A stretch of DNA of 64,000 bases. It comes from UBA5078 sp963977405. GTDB lineage: Bacteria > Pseudomonadota > Gammaproteobacteria > Pseudomonadales > Pseudohongiellaceae. The notes below the pieces were generated by a model that saw nothing but the letters and a program-made list of their open reading frames with translations, was not told the origin of the DNA and ran no database searches. Shown here piece after piece: positions 8,100-16,617 of this stretch; positions within the stretch are counted from its first letter, which is position 1; the number at the start of each line of letters is the position of its first letter. The position numbers and the translations under genes are program-made. The stretch is from NCBI GenBank assembly GCA_963977405.1, contig CAXBOY010000004.1:1-64000 (forward strand), in the 5' to 3' direction.

Positions 8100-8482
8100 T
8101 TTCTTAGACCTCTGTACAATGTTGGCTAAAGAGCGCCAAACCCGGATAGCAATACGGACGGTTTGCTCAGAGCAAACCAACAATGTAAATATTAAATGAT
8201 TCAGGGAGTGTCAAAGCAGATCCGTGCACAACGCACAGGGCAGACCCAGTTTGACTCTTGTCAGCCCTTAACGCGGTAACGTTTCGGAGCCTAAGGTGGA
8301 CGTAGTTTGACACCTAAGATCTTCATGGCACCCAACATTTTTTGTCGGACAACCACTGAGCAGGACCGGATGAGGTGGTGGTCTGTTCAGTCTGCAAGTA
8401 AAAACGATGGCAATTTTCCCACCATTCACCCTAAAGTCAAGCGATTATAGGGCTTGCAGACTAAACATGTTGCCATAGAGGC
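8100..8482 (-). promoter_or_regulatory. ilvIH upstream region with possible leader peptide and hairpins
   Basis: 383 bases between the ends of clpB and the start of ilvI, with no recognised gene. On the minus strand, in order: a TATAAT-like word near 8446, a short leader-like frame at 8338-8291 (separate entry), a hairpin with 9-bp arms and one mismatch (8237-8245 with 8260-8268), and a perfect 7-bp hairpin (GTTTGCT/AGCAAAC, 8161-8177) 62 nt upstream of the GTG. Neither hairpin has a U-run. This could be an attenuation-type leader or simply a long 5' untranslated region. Confidence 0.4.
8291..8338 (-). CDS. Candidate ilvI leader peptide
   Basis: A 15-codon frame, ATG to TAG, encoding MLGAMKILGVKLRPP. 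Five of its residues are leucine, isoleucine or valine, the amino acids made by the downstream operon, and it is followed by two hairpins before ilvI. Against it: no good Shine-Dalgarno sequence precedes the ATG, and there is no run of consecutive control codons as in ilvBN or ilvGMEDA leaders. Treat as a hypothesis. Confidence 0.2.
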   Translation of the reverse strand: MLGAMKILGVKLRPP

Positions 8483-11074
8483 TTACTTCTTGCTGAACTC
8501 AAAGGTGTCGTTGCTAACATCGACTACGATGCAATCCCCCGGCAGGTACTCGCCTTTGATCAATTTCTGCGAGAGCGGGTTTTCTATCCAGTTCTGGATT
8601 GCTCGCTTAAGCGGTCGCGCACCATAAACCGGGTCGTAGCCCAGATTCGCTAGTTTATCCAGCACTGCATCTGCCACTTCTATACGCAAGTCATGATCGT
8701 GTAAGCGACTGTTTAGTAAACCAATTTGAATATCTGCGATGCCTCGAATCTGTTCCTGCTGTAGGGGATGAAACACCACTGTCTCATCTATACGATTCAC
8801 AAACTCAGGTGAGAAATGACGTACTACTACCGAGAGCACCTCGTTCTTCACACGCTCATAGGCAGCCTGATCGTTGACCCCTTCCCCCATCATCTCTTGA
8901 ATGCGGTCAGAGCCTAGGTTCGACGTCATCACAATCACGGTATTGCGAAAATCCACAGTACGCCCATGGCCATCGGTTAGACGTCCGTCATCCATGACCT
9001 GTAACAAGATGTTGAACACATCGGGATGAGCCTTCTCGACCTCGTCTAATAATAGAACTGAATAAGGTCTTCTGCGTACAGCCTCGGTGAGGTAGCCGCC
9101 TTCTTCATAGCCGACATAACCCGGAGGCGCGCCAATGAGTCGGGCCACGGAATGCTGCTCCATGAACTCGGACATATCGATGCGCACCATGGCATCCTCT
9201 GTATCGAAGAGGAACTCGGCCAATGATTTACATAGCTCCGTCTTTCCCACACCGGTTGGCCCGAGGAACAGAAACGAACCATTGGGTCGATTCGGATCGG
9301 ATAGACCGGAGCGAGATCGACGCACCGCATTCGACACCGCATTCACGGCCTCGTCCTGCCCGATAACGCGCTTATGCAGCGCTGTTTCCATCTCAAGCAA
9401 CTTCTGCCGGTCACCCTGCAACATTTTGGTGACAGGAATTCCTGTCCAGCGCGAAACTACTTCTGCGATCTCCTCTTCCGTGACGCGATTACGAAGAAGT
9501 TTCAAGTCCTTGGTATCGGCCTGCGAAGATGTCTCCAGAGATTTTTCGAGCTTGGGAATAATGCCATACTGTAACTCAGACATACGCGCAAGATCGCCGG
9601 CGCGACGCGCCAACTCAAGATCGTTGCGTGCACGCTCGAGATTACTCTTAATAGATTGTGCCCCTTGTACAGAGGCTTTCTCAGCTTTCCATACCTCTTC
9701 AAGGTCAGAATACTCCAACTCTAACTTAGCGATCTCGTCGGCAAGTTTTTCCTTGCGCTTGCGCGAACCTTCATCCTCTTCTTTCTTCAAGGCTTCACGT
9801 TCGATTTTCAACTGTATCAAACGACGGTCAAGGCGATCCATATCCTCTGGTTTCGAGTCGATTTCCATACGAATGAGACTTGCCGCTTCATCGATTAAGT
9901 CGATTGCTTTGTCTGGTAGCTGACGATCGGGAATATAACGTTGCGAGAGCCGCGCAGCCGCAATAATCGCCGCATCCGCGATCTGTACACCATGGTGAAC
10001 TTCGTAGCGCTCTTTTAGCCCTCGGAGAATCGCGATCGTATCTTCCTCGGATGGCTCATCCACTAGTACTTTCTGAAAACGGCGCTCCAACGCAGCATCT
10101 TTCTCGATATATTGACGGTATTCATCAAGTGTCGTTGCCCCTACGCAGTGCAACTCACCTCGGGCGAGCGCGGGCTTGAGCATATTGCCAGCGTCCATGG
10201 AGCCTTCAGCCTTGCCGGCACCAACCATCGTGTGCAGTTCGTCTATAAAGAGAATAACTGACCCCTCTTGCTTGGAGAGCTCGTTGAGTACCCCCTTCAA
10301 TCGTTCTTCGAATTCGCCACGAAATTTCGCACCAGCGATCAGGGAACCCATGTCTAGCGAGAGAATTTTTTTGTCCTTCAAGCCCTCCGGCACCTCGCCA
10401 TTCACAATGCGCTGCGCAAGCCCTTCTAGAATGGCTGTCTTACCAACGCCAGGCTCACCGATGAGTACAGGATTGTTCTTGGTGCGACGCTGCAACACTT
10501 GGATAGTTCGCCTAATCTCCGAGTCTCGACCTATGACAGGATCAAGCTCACCATTCGCGGCGCGCTCTGTTAGGTCCACGCAGAAACGTGACAGTGCCTG
10601 CCAAGACTCTTCAGCCCCCGCATCGGTTACTTTGTCACCGCCGCGCAAATTGTTAATTGCGCTTTGTAATGCTTGCTCACTAACTCCGAACGAGTTCAAT
10701 AGTCTTCCTAACTCGCCTTTGTCCGCCATGGCGGCTAACAACACAGTCTCACTTGAAATAAACTTGTCAGCATTCTTCTGTGCCAGTTTGTCGGCCTGAT
10801 TCATCATTCGGCCCGACTCATTGGAGAGCGCAACATCCCCGCCAGTCCCTTCGACTTTAGGCAGGCGTTCCAGCAATTGCTGAAGCTGCTTGCGCAGTTC
10901 GCTGATATTGAATCCTGTTTGCGAAAGCAAGGGGCGAACGGACCCGCCCTTTTGATCCAAAAGGGCGATGATTATGTGCACAGGCTCAATGAAATTATTG
11001 TCCTGGCCTAAGGCTAGGGACTGCGCGTCGGATATCGCGGCCTGTAGCTTACTGGTGAGTTGTTCCATGCGCAT
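8483..11074 (-). CDS. clpB: ClpB protein disaggregase
   Basis: Hsp100 ATPase that works with DnaK to solubilise aggregated proteins after heat stress. It shows the N-terminal repeat domain (AQSLALGQDNNFIEPVHI), NBD1 Walker A (GEPGVGKTAILEGLAQR) and Walker B (ILFIDELHTMVGAG), the coiled-coil middle domain (about residues 400-525) and NBD2 (GPTGVGKTELCKSLAEF; LLLDEVEKAHPDVFN). The open frame starts nine codons earlier, but the ATG at 11074 has AGAGGTG seven bases upstream and gives 863 aa with the standard MRMEQLT start. It lies downstream of pgeF, as in Pseudomonas and E. coli. Confidence 0.97.
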   Translation of the reverse strand: MRMEQLTSKLQAAISDAQSLALGQDNNFIEPVHIIIALLDQKGGSVRPLLSQTGFNISELRKQLQQLLERLPKVEGTGGDVALSNESGRMMNQADKLAQKNADKFISSETVLLAAMADKGELGRLLNSFGVSEQALQSAINNLRGGDKVTDAGAEESWQALSRFCVDLTERAANGELDPVIGRDSEIRRTIQVLQRRTKNNPVLIGEPGVGKTAILEGLAQRIVNGEVPEGLKDKKILSLDMGSLIAGAKFRGEFEERLKGVLNELSKQEGSVILFIDELHTMVGAGKAEGSMDAGNMLKPALARGELHCVGATTLDEYRQYIEKDAALERRFQKVLVDEPSEEDTIAILRGLKERYEVHHGVQIADAAIIAAARLSQRYIPDRQLPDKAIDLIDEAASLIRMEIDSKPEDMDRLDRRLIQLKIEREALKKEEDEGSRKRKEKLADEIAKLELEYSDLEEVWKAEKASVQGAQSIKSNLERARNDLELARRAGDLARMSELQYGIIPKLEKSLETSSQADTKDLKLLRNRVTEEEIAEVVSRWTGIPVTKMLQGDRQKLLEMETALHKRVIGQDEAVNAVSNAVRRSRSGLSDPNRPNGSFLFLGPTGVGKTELCKSLAEFLFDTEDAMVRIDMSEFMEQHSVARLIGAPPGYVGYEEGGYLTEAVRRRPYSVLLLDEVEKAHPDVFNILLQVMDDGRLTDGHGRTVDFRNTVIVMTSNLGSDRIQEMMGEGVNDQAAYERVKNEVLSVVVRHFSPEFVNRIDETVVFHPLQQEQIRGIADIQIGLLNSRLHDHDLRIEVADAVLDKLANLGYDPVYGARPLKRAIQNWIENPLSQKLIKGEYLPGDCIVVDVSNDTFEFSKK

Positions 11075-11208
11075 AACAGCACCTCTAAAGTTTTCGATCA
11101 ATCATCGAATGATGGGCTAGCAAAAAACACTGCTAAGCTGATTCATTGTACTAGTGAGGTTAATGCGGCCAATACCGAAAATATCAAGCAAATGTGAATC
11201 ACTTTATA

Positions 11209-11985
11209 TTAGGGAAGTATGCCGATGAGGCTGACGAAACGACCTGTTTGACCATCGCGCCGGTAAGAGAAAAAGCGTTCGCGCTCACAGTAGGTGCAAA
11301 GCGTACCACCGCTGATATGCTCAACGCCGAGAGCACGTAGCTTTAAAGTCGCTAGCAGATATAGATTGGCGAGATACTTCCCAGGTTCAGCACTAGGGCG
11401 GAAGCCCTGATCTTGAACATCCTTCGCCAAAGCGGCAGTTGTCGCGGACTCGACAAAGGCTTGGCGAACCTCTGCCCCTACTTCGAAATGGCATGGACCA
11501 ATGGCTGGCCCAAGGAATACTAATACATCTGCAGGCGCATCAGGAAAGCGCGCGAAAGTCTGCTCTAAGATGCCATCGGCAAGTCCTCGCCATCCGGCAT
11601 GAGCTAGGGCAACGCGTTCACCGGACTTCGAGGCAAAAAATACTGGCAGGCAATCCGCAGTCATCACTATGCCCGCGAGACCCGGTTTATCAACATAGAC
11701 GGCGTCACCACGCCTTGTCACAGCGTCGCCCTGCGCCTCCACTACCACGGTGCCATGTACCTGCTCGAGCCATTGTAGGTGCATATGCGTAGGCAGTGAG
11801 TCGCACAGGCGCTGACGATTCGCTAAGACTGTAGCTGGGTCATCACCTACATGTAGGCCGAGATTGAACTGCTCAAACGGTGGTTTGCTGCCTCCTCCCG
11901 CGCGCGTCGAGACCAAGGCAAGTACCGAGTCGGGCACGGACCATTGCGGTAGTAGCCAGTCCTCTGGCATTGGATGCATAGGCAT
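11209..11985 (-). CDS. pgeF: PgeF, peptidoglycan editing factor (YfiH/laccase-domain family)
   Basis: Copper/zinc-type multicopper-oxidase-like domain protein. In E. coli it removes misincorporated L-Ser from peptidoglycan precursors. The family motifs are present: STRAGGGS and FNLGLHVGDD near the start, WLEQVHG, VMTADCLPVFF, ALAHAGWRGLADGI and GPAIGPCHFEVG, which supply the Cys/His metal ligands. The 258-aa length is normal. GAGG lies seven bases before the ATG. It sits between rluD and clpB, the conserved gammaproteobacterial order, with a 24-bp gap to rluD. Confidence 0.93.
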   Translation of the reverse strand: MPMHPMPEDWLLPQWSVPDSVLALVSTRAGGGSKPPFEQFNLGLHVGDDPATVLANRQRLCDSLPTHMHLQWLEQVHGTVVVEAQGDAVTRRGDAVYVDKPGLAGIVMTADCLPVFFASKSGERVALAHAGWRGLADGILEQTFARFPDAPADVLVFLGPAIGPCHFEVGAEVRQAFVESATTAALAKDVQDQGFRPSAEPGKYLANLYLLATLKLRALGVEHISGGTLCTYCERERFFSYRRDGQTGRFVSLIGILP

Positions 11986-12009
11986 GTACGAGCCTCATTG
12001 CGAATATTT

Positions 12010-12957
12010 CTAGATATCGTTCTGTAGTACTGTCAGCAAGTGCACCATATCCTCTGGAAGAGGGGCTTCCCAACTGCAGGGCTCTCCAGTACGTGGATGT
12101 GAAAACCCAAGCTTACGCGCATGTAGCGCTTGCCGTTTGAAGGCTTTTAGCTCTTTCGCTAACTCGCCACTACAGGCCTTTGGTATCTGCAAGCGCCCAC
12201 CATAGGTAGGATCCCCAACCAGCGGATATCGAATATGACTCATATGCACGCGGATCTGGTGCGTTCTTCCCGTCTCCAGCTTAACTGTGATGTGGGTATG
12301 GGCGCGGTAACGCGAGATTACGCGATAATGCGTTACCGACTCCTTGCCCCCTTCTACGACAGCGCGCTTCTGGCGCTGTACAGGGTGTCGCCCTAAAGGC
12401 AGGTCTACTATTCCCCCTGCCGTCATTACACCGATAACAATTGCCTCATACTCACGCTCCACGTCGCGTTTTTGTAGCTGCTTAACGAGAATACGATGAG
12501 AAAGTAGATTCTTGGCCACAACCATAAGTCCGGTTGTGTCCTTGTCCAAGCGATGGACGATGCCGGCGCGAGGAATCTCCTTTAACTGCGGGCAATGGTG
12601 TAACAGCGCGTTGAGCAAGGTGCCGGTGCGGTTACCCACGGCAGGATGCACAACAGTATTGGTAGGTTTGTTGAGCACTATGACGTCTTCGTCTTCATAA
12701 ACGATGTTAAGCTCGCCGGGTTCGGCTTCGTGAGCCTCTTCCGCAACTAATTCTGCCTCTAGAGACAGCGAATCCCCCTCATGAACCTTGTCTTTGGAGC
12801 GCCAAGGCGCACCATTGACCTGCAAAGCACCATCTTTTATCCAAGTTTGAAGTCGGCCACGTGAATAATCGGGGAACACAGAGGCCGCAACTTGGTCTAA
12901 GCGGTTACCACTGAGTGCTTCTGGCACTACGGCCTGCATTTTTATCTTAGTTGTCAT
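12010..12957 (-). CDS. rluD: RluD, 23S rRNA pseudouridine synthase
   Basis: Forms pseudouridines 1911, 1915 and 1917 in helix 69 of 23S rRNA. It has an N-terminal S4 RNA-binding domain (NRLDQVAASVFPDYSRGRLQTWI) and the RluA-type catalytic motif GIVHRLDKDTTGLMVVAKN with the nucleophilic aspartate. GRTHQIRVHMSHIRYPLVGDPTYGG closes the domain. The frame can be extended to a TTG four codons upstream; the ATG at 12957 is preferred (315 aa). It is divergent from bamD, the usual arrangement, so the 237-bp spacer holds two promoters. Confidence 0.95.
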   Translation of the reverse strand: MTTKIKMQAVVPEALSGNRLDQVAASVFPDYSRGRLQTWIKDGALQVNGAPWRSKDKVHEGDSLSLEAELVAEEAHEAEPGELNIVYEDEDVIVLNKPTNTVVHPAVGNRTGTLLNALLHHCPQLKEIPRAGIVHRLDKDTTGLMVVAKNLLSHRILVKQLQKRDVEREYEAIVIGVMTAGGIVDLPLGRHPVQRQKRAVVEGGKESVTHYRVISRYRAHTHITVKLETGRTHQIRVHMSHIRYPLVGDPTYGGRLQIPKACSGELAKELKAFKRQALHARKLGFSHPRTGEPCSWEAPLPEDMVHLLTVLQNDI

Positions 12958-13194
12958 AGAGCCTTGCAATTGCAGACTTCACAGGCTTTTATGCCGCACA
13001 TTGATGAGCGACGCGCTGGCAAGTTGCCGAAGTCTAGCGATGTAAGAAAGAATACAGCTTCACTTTGGTATAAAGCGGCGGCTGTGGTTAAATACGTCCT
13101 CGTCATTGGCGAGGCAGGTGAGCCATTATAACTGCTTAGCACACAGATAAATTCACTATTTTATGTAAGCTCCAATTGTAGAGGTTGTTGTCGC

Positions 13195-14148
13195 GTGAGA
13201 GTCCTGATCCTGATCACCCTTTGTCTGGCATTCGTTTCATGCTCGATTTTCGACAGAGAAGAAAGAGACGAGTTCGCTAGCCTCAGCACTGAGGAGCAGT
13301 TCTACACCACCGCACAGCGCGCCTTGAACGCCCGCAACTACCGTACGGCTATCGCCACTTATCAGGCCTTAGAGTCGCGCTTTCCCTTCGGCCGCTTTGC
13401 TGCGCAGGGGCAATTGGAGCTAATCTACGCCTACTATAGCAACCTCGACCTAGAGGCTGCGCGCAGTGCCGCTGACCGCTTCATTCGCCTGCACCCAGAC
13501 AACCCCAATATCGATTACGCTTATTACATGAAGGGCATGTCTTCTTTTGCAGAAGACTCCGGCTTTATAGCGCGCTTCCTCCCAACCGACCCTTCCAAGC
13601 GTGACCCGGGTCGTGCACGCGACTCCTTCGCCGAATTCTCCCTACTATTGGCTCTGTACCCCGACAGCGAGTACGCCGCGGATGCACGCGCAAGAATGAT
13701 CTTCCTGCGCAATACCCTTGCGGCTTACGAAGTACACGTGGCGGAATACTACATGGAGCGCCGCGGCTATATGGCGGCATTGAACCGGGGCCGTTATATT
13801 GTGGAGAACTTCCAAGGCAGCCCAATCGTTGCCGATGGCGTTGCAATCATGGTGGAATGTTATTTGCGTATGGGCCTAGACGAGCTCGCAGCAACATCTT
13901 TGTCGCTGCTAAAGACTAACTTCCCAGACCATCCAGCGATCGATCCGAGCGGCAATTTCATTGTGCGCAGCGATGTCACCAACCCATCATTACTTTACAC
14001 AGTCTCTTTCGGCCTACTTGGGGACAATGTAGACAACACCCCTCTTGCGCCGACTACACGCCCCTTCCGTCCTGAGACTATAATCGAAGACGGACCTGAT
14101 CAGGGCCGTAGCCTGCTTAGCATCCTGACCTTCGGCATCTTCGGTTAG
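13195..14148 (+). CDS. bamD: BamD, outer-membrane assembly lipoprotein
   Basis: Essential lipoprotein of the BAM complex that inserts beta-barrel proteins. The protein begins with a short lipoprotein signal ending FVSC, so Cys16 would be acylated. TPR-like helical repeats follow (FYTTAQRALNARNYRTAIATYQALESRFPFGRFAAQGQLELIYAYY is spread over residues about 35-80). The start is GTG at 13195, with GAGG ten bases upstream. At 317 aa it is longer than E. coli BamD (about 245 aa); the extra is a C-terminal extension from about residue 250. It is divergent from rluD. Confidence 0.92.
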   Translation: MRVLILITLCLAFVSCSIFDREERDEFASLSTEEQFYTTAQRALNARNYRTAIATYQALESRFPFGRFAAQGQLELIYAYYSNLDLEAARSAADRFIRLHPDNPNIDYAYYMKGMSSFAEDSGFIARFLPTDPSKRDPGRARDSFAEFSLLLALYPDSEYAADARARMIFLRNTLAAYEVHVAEYYMERRGYMAALNRGRYIVENFQGSPIVADGVAIMVECYLRMGLDELAATSLSLLKTNFPDHPAIDPSGNFIVRSDVTNPSLLYTVSFGLLGDNVDNTPLAPTTRPFRPETIIEDGPDQGRSLLSILTFGIFG

Positions 14149-14151
14149 TCT

Positions 14152-14736
14152 CTAATAGTTTTCCGGGTAGAATTCACGCTCGATCAATTCGATCAGCGTG
14201 TGGATGATTTTGATGTGCACTTCCTGCACACGATCCGCGAAGGCACTCTTGCCTGCACTAATATCGACACTCACCAGCTGGCCCAGCGCGCTAGCTGCCT
14301 CTCCGGTTAGGCTAACCACCTCCATTCCATTAGCCATAGCAAACTCCGCTGCCTTAATCACATTTTTGCTGCTCCCGCTCGTACTAATAGCCAATAGACA
14401 ATCGCCCTTGCGAGCACGCGCCTCGAGATATCGCGAGAAGATAAACTCGTAGCCGAAGTCATTAGCTACACAACTGATATGCCCTGGATCGCTTATTGCC
14501 GCGGCAGATAGCCCCAAACGATTCTTGCGATAGCGCCCCGTCAGTTCCTCGGCAAAATGCATGGCATCACTCATCGAGCCGCCATTTCCGCAACTATAGA
14601 TGGTATTACCCCTGTGCAACGCGGCGATCATGACGCTTGCGGCCCGTGCTATTGCTTCGATATTGTTCCCATCGCTCATGAAACGATGTAAGTAATCGCG
14701 CGAGTCGCCCAGCGTGTTCAGGATATGTTCTTTCAC
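14152..14736 (-). CDS. gmhA: Phosphoheptose isomerase (SIS domain), GmhA type
   Basis: Converts sedoheptulose 7-phosphate to D-glycero-D-manno-heptose 7-phosphate for the lipopolysaccharide core. The 194-aa SIS-domain protein matches E. coli GmhA closely: IYSCGNGGSMSDAMHFAEELTGRYRKNR, SCVANDFGYEFIFSRY and AISTSGSSKNVIKA. The C-terminal EVHIKIIHTLIELIE carries the catalytic histidine. The related DiaA family is the main alternative, but HFAEELTGR and the EVHIKIIH region favour GmhA. It ends three bases after bamD on the opposite strand and starts 45 bp downstream of nadE. Confidence 0.87.
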   Translation of the reverse strand: MKEHILNTLGDSRDYLHRFMSDGNNIEAIARAASVMIAALHRGNTIYSCGNGGSMSDAMHFAEELTGRYRKNRLGLSAAAISDPGHISCVANDFGYEFIFSRYLEARARKGDCLLAISTSGSSKNVIKAAEFAMANGMEVVSLTGEAASALGQLVSVDISAGKSAFADRVQEVHIKIIHTLIELIEREFYPENY

Positions 14737-14781
14737 TTGCCTACCTGCCTGTCTTGTTGTTTAGCTATTCTCATCGGCGAA

Positions 14782-16434
14782 TTACTCGCCAAGTTCCCAG
14801 CCGGAGGTGATGGGGTAACGACGATCGCGGCCAAAACCACGCGTTGTCAGGCGCACCCCTACTGCGCTCTGACGGCGTTTGTATTCATTAATATCTACTA
14901 AGCGTAAGACCCTACGTACAGTACTTTCATCGAAGCCCTGCGCAATGATATGCGCCGCACTCATGTCCTTCTCGACGTAAAGCTCAAGAATTGTATCAAG
15001 TACGTCGTAGGGGGGCAGGCTGTCTTGATCGACTTGGTCTGGAGCCAGCTCCGCACTAGGAGCTCGCTCGATGACCTCGATAGGTATTACCGCGGCGTCT
15101 TTTGCATCGGGCAAGCCATTGCGGTATGCGCAGAGCCTGTAGACCATTGTCTTTGCAACGTCTTTGAGCACATCGAAGCCGCCCGCCATATCTCCGTAGA
15201 GAGTGCAGTAGCCAACAGCTATCTCACTCTTATTGCCAGTGGTTAGAACAAGACGCCCTGTCTTGTTGGAGATCGCCATTAACATCACGCCCCGACAGCG
15301 CGCCTGAATATTTTGCTCGGTCACATCTACCGGTAAGCCAGCGAACTCCTCATCAAGAGCGGCAGCAAAACTCTTAAAAGCTGCACTGATAGGAATAACG
15401 CTGTATTCGACTCCAAGTGTCTTCGCCTGTTCCTGTGCAAGATCCAAGCTAAGCTGAGATGTGTAATCGAAAGGCATCATAACCGCTTTCACACTCTCAG
15501 GGCCCAAGGCATCTGCCGCTACCGCCAATGTTAATGCGGAATCGATGCCACCAGATAGGCCGAGTACAACCCCTTTAAAACCATTTTTATAGACGTAATC
15601 GCGCACCCCTAATACTAAGGCCTTATACAAACCCGCCTCGGTGCTATCCAATGCCGCCGGCGCGACTTGTGGCGCGTCTATGCTCAGGCCTTGTGCCGTT
15701 TCAGAGAGGCTCAAGAAAAAGAATCCCTCTTCAAAGGAAGGCGCACGCACAATGCATTCACCTTGAGCGCTAACAGCCATCGAGCTGCCATCGAACACTA
15801 GCTCGTCTTGCCCACCGACAAGATTCGTATAGATGATAGGGCATTTGGCGAGTAGCGCTCGCTCTTTAAGTAACTGCGCTCGCTCGAGAGGTTTATCGCG
15901 ATGATAAGGAGAGGCATTGATGTTCAACAATAATTGCGCACCGGCCTCCGCTGCCTGCAAAGTTGGTCCCTCTTCCCACATATCTTCGCAGATAGTCAGC
16001 GCCACCTTGAAACCCTGTATCTCCACAACAGCTGCATTCTGACCTGCTGTGAAATAACGACGCTCATCGAAAACTTGATAATTCGGCAGGCATTGCTTGC
16101 GATAGCTTGTAATTATCTGTGAGCCCTTGATAACGGATAGGGCATTGTAGAGTCGCCCCTGTTCATTTAACGGGTAACCCACTACAAGATAAATATCGAG
16201 GTCAGCGTCGAGAATCCGCTGCAGTGCTTTGTCGATGCGCAGCTTCAAACTAGGCCGCAGGAGCAGGTCTTCCGGAGGATAGGAAGTAAGGCTAAGTTCT
16301 GGAAATGTGACGATGTCGGCCGCAAATACACGCTTTGCCTCCAATGCCCCCTCGATTATCTTGGTGGTATTACCTTGGATATCTCCCACCAACAAATTCA
16401 GCTGGGCCATCACCACCTTTAACTGCTTGGGCAT
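14782..16434 (-). CDS. nadE: Glutamine-dependent NAD+ synthetase
   Basis: Last step of NAD synthesis, amidating deamido-NAD with ammonia released from glutamine. The N-terminal nitrilase-like domain (about residues 1-260) has the catalytic triad segments FPELSLTSYPPEDL, a lysine region and the nucleophile in TICEDMW. The C-terminal synthetase has the ATP-pyrophosphatase loop LGLSGGIDSALT. The 550-aa length fits the two-domain form. GAGG lies five bases before the ATG. It is divergent from pilS, and gmhA follows it. Confidence 0.95.
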   Translation of the reverse strand: MPKQLKVVMAQLNLLVGDIQGNTTKIIEGALEAKRVFAADIVTFPELSLTSYPPEDLLLRPSLKLRIDKALQRILDADLDIYLVVGYPLNEQGRLYNALSVIKGSQIITSYRKQCLPNYQVFDERRYFTAGQNAAVVEIQGFKVALTICEDMWEEGPTLQAAEAGAQLLLNINASPYHRDKPLERAQLLKERALLAKCPIIYTNLVGGQDELVFDGSSMAVSAQGECIVRAPSFEEGFFFLSLSETAQGLSIDAPQVAPAALDSTEAGLYKALVLGVRDYVYKNGFKGVVLGLSGGIDSALTLAVAADALGPESVKAVMMPFDYTSQLSLDLAQEQAKTLGVEYSVIPISAAFKSFAAALDEEFAGLPVDVTEQNIQARCRGVMLMAISNKTGRLVLTTGNKSEIAVGYCTLYGDMAGGFDVLKDVAKTMVYRLCAYRNGLPDAKDAAVIPIEVIERAPSAELAPDQVDQDSLPPYDVLDTILELYVEKDMSAAHIIAQGFDESTVRRVLRLVDINEYKRRQSAVGVRLTTRGFGRDRRYPITSGWELGE

Positions 16435-16617
16435 AGCGTCCTCATGAAATAGTCTGCGGCGATCAATGGCGCAGCAGCGTGAAATTACTCAAACGAAGGG
16501 TGACAGCGGCGCATATGGCTATTGTCAATTAAGTGCGATATTGTCCGACAAACCCACAGCATAAGCAAAACGCAAATTGCATTGCCGTGCGCCAAACAGC
16601 CTCAAAGACCCGTCGTT

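Noticed and set aside
9135..10799. Long plus-strand frames (262 and 207 codons) across clpB
   Set aside because: They are antisense to highly conserved clpB codons, and serine/arginine-rich translations are typical shadows.
14152..14736. DiaA (DnaA initiator-associating) instead of GmhA
   Set aside because: Also a SIS-domain protein, but the HFAEELTGR and EVHIKIIH regions match the isomerase type better; kept only as an alternative.
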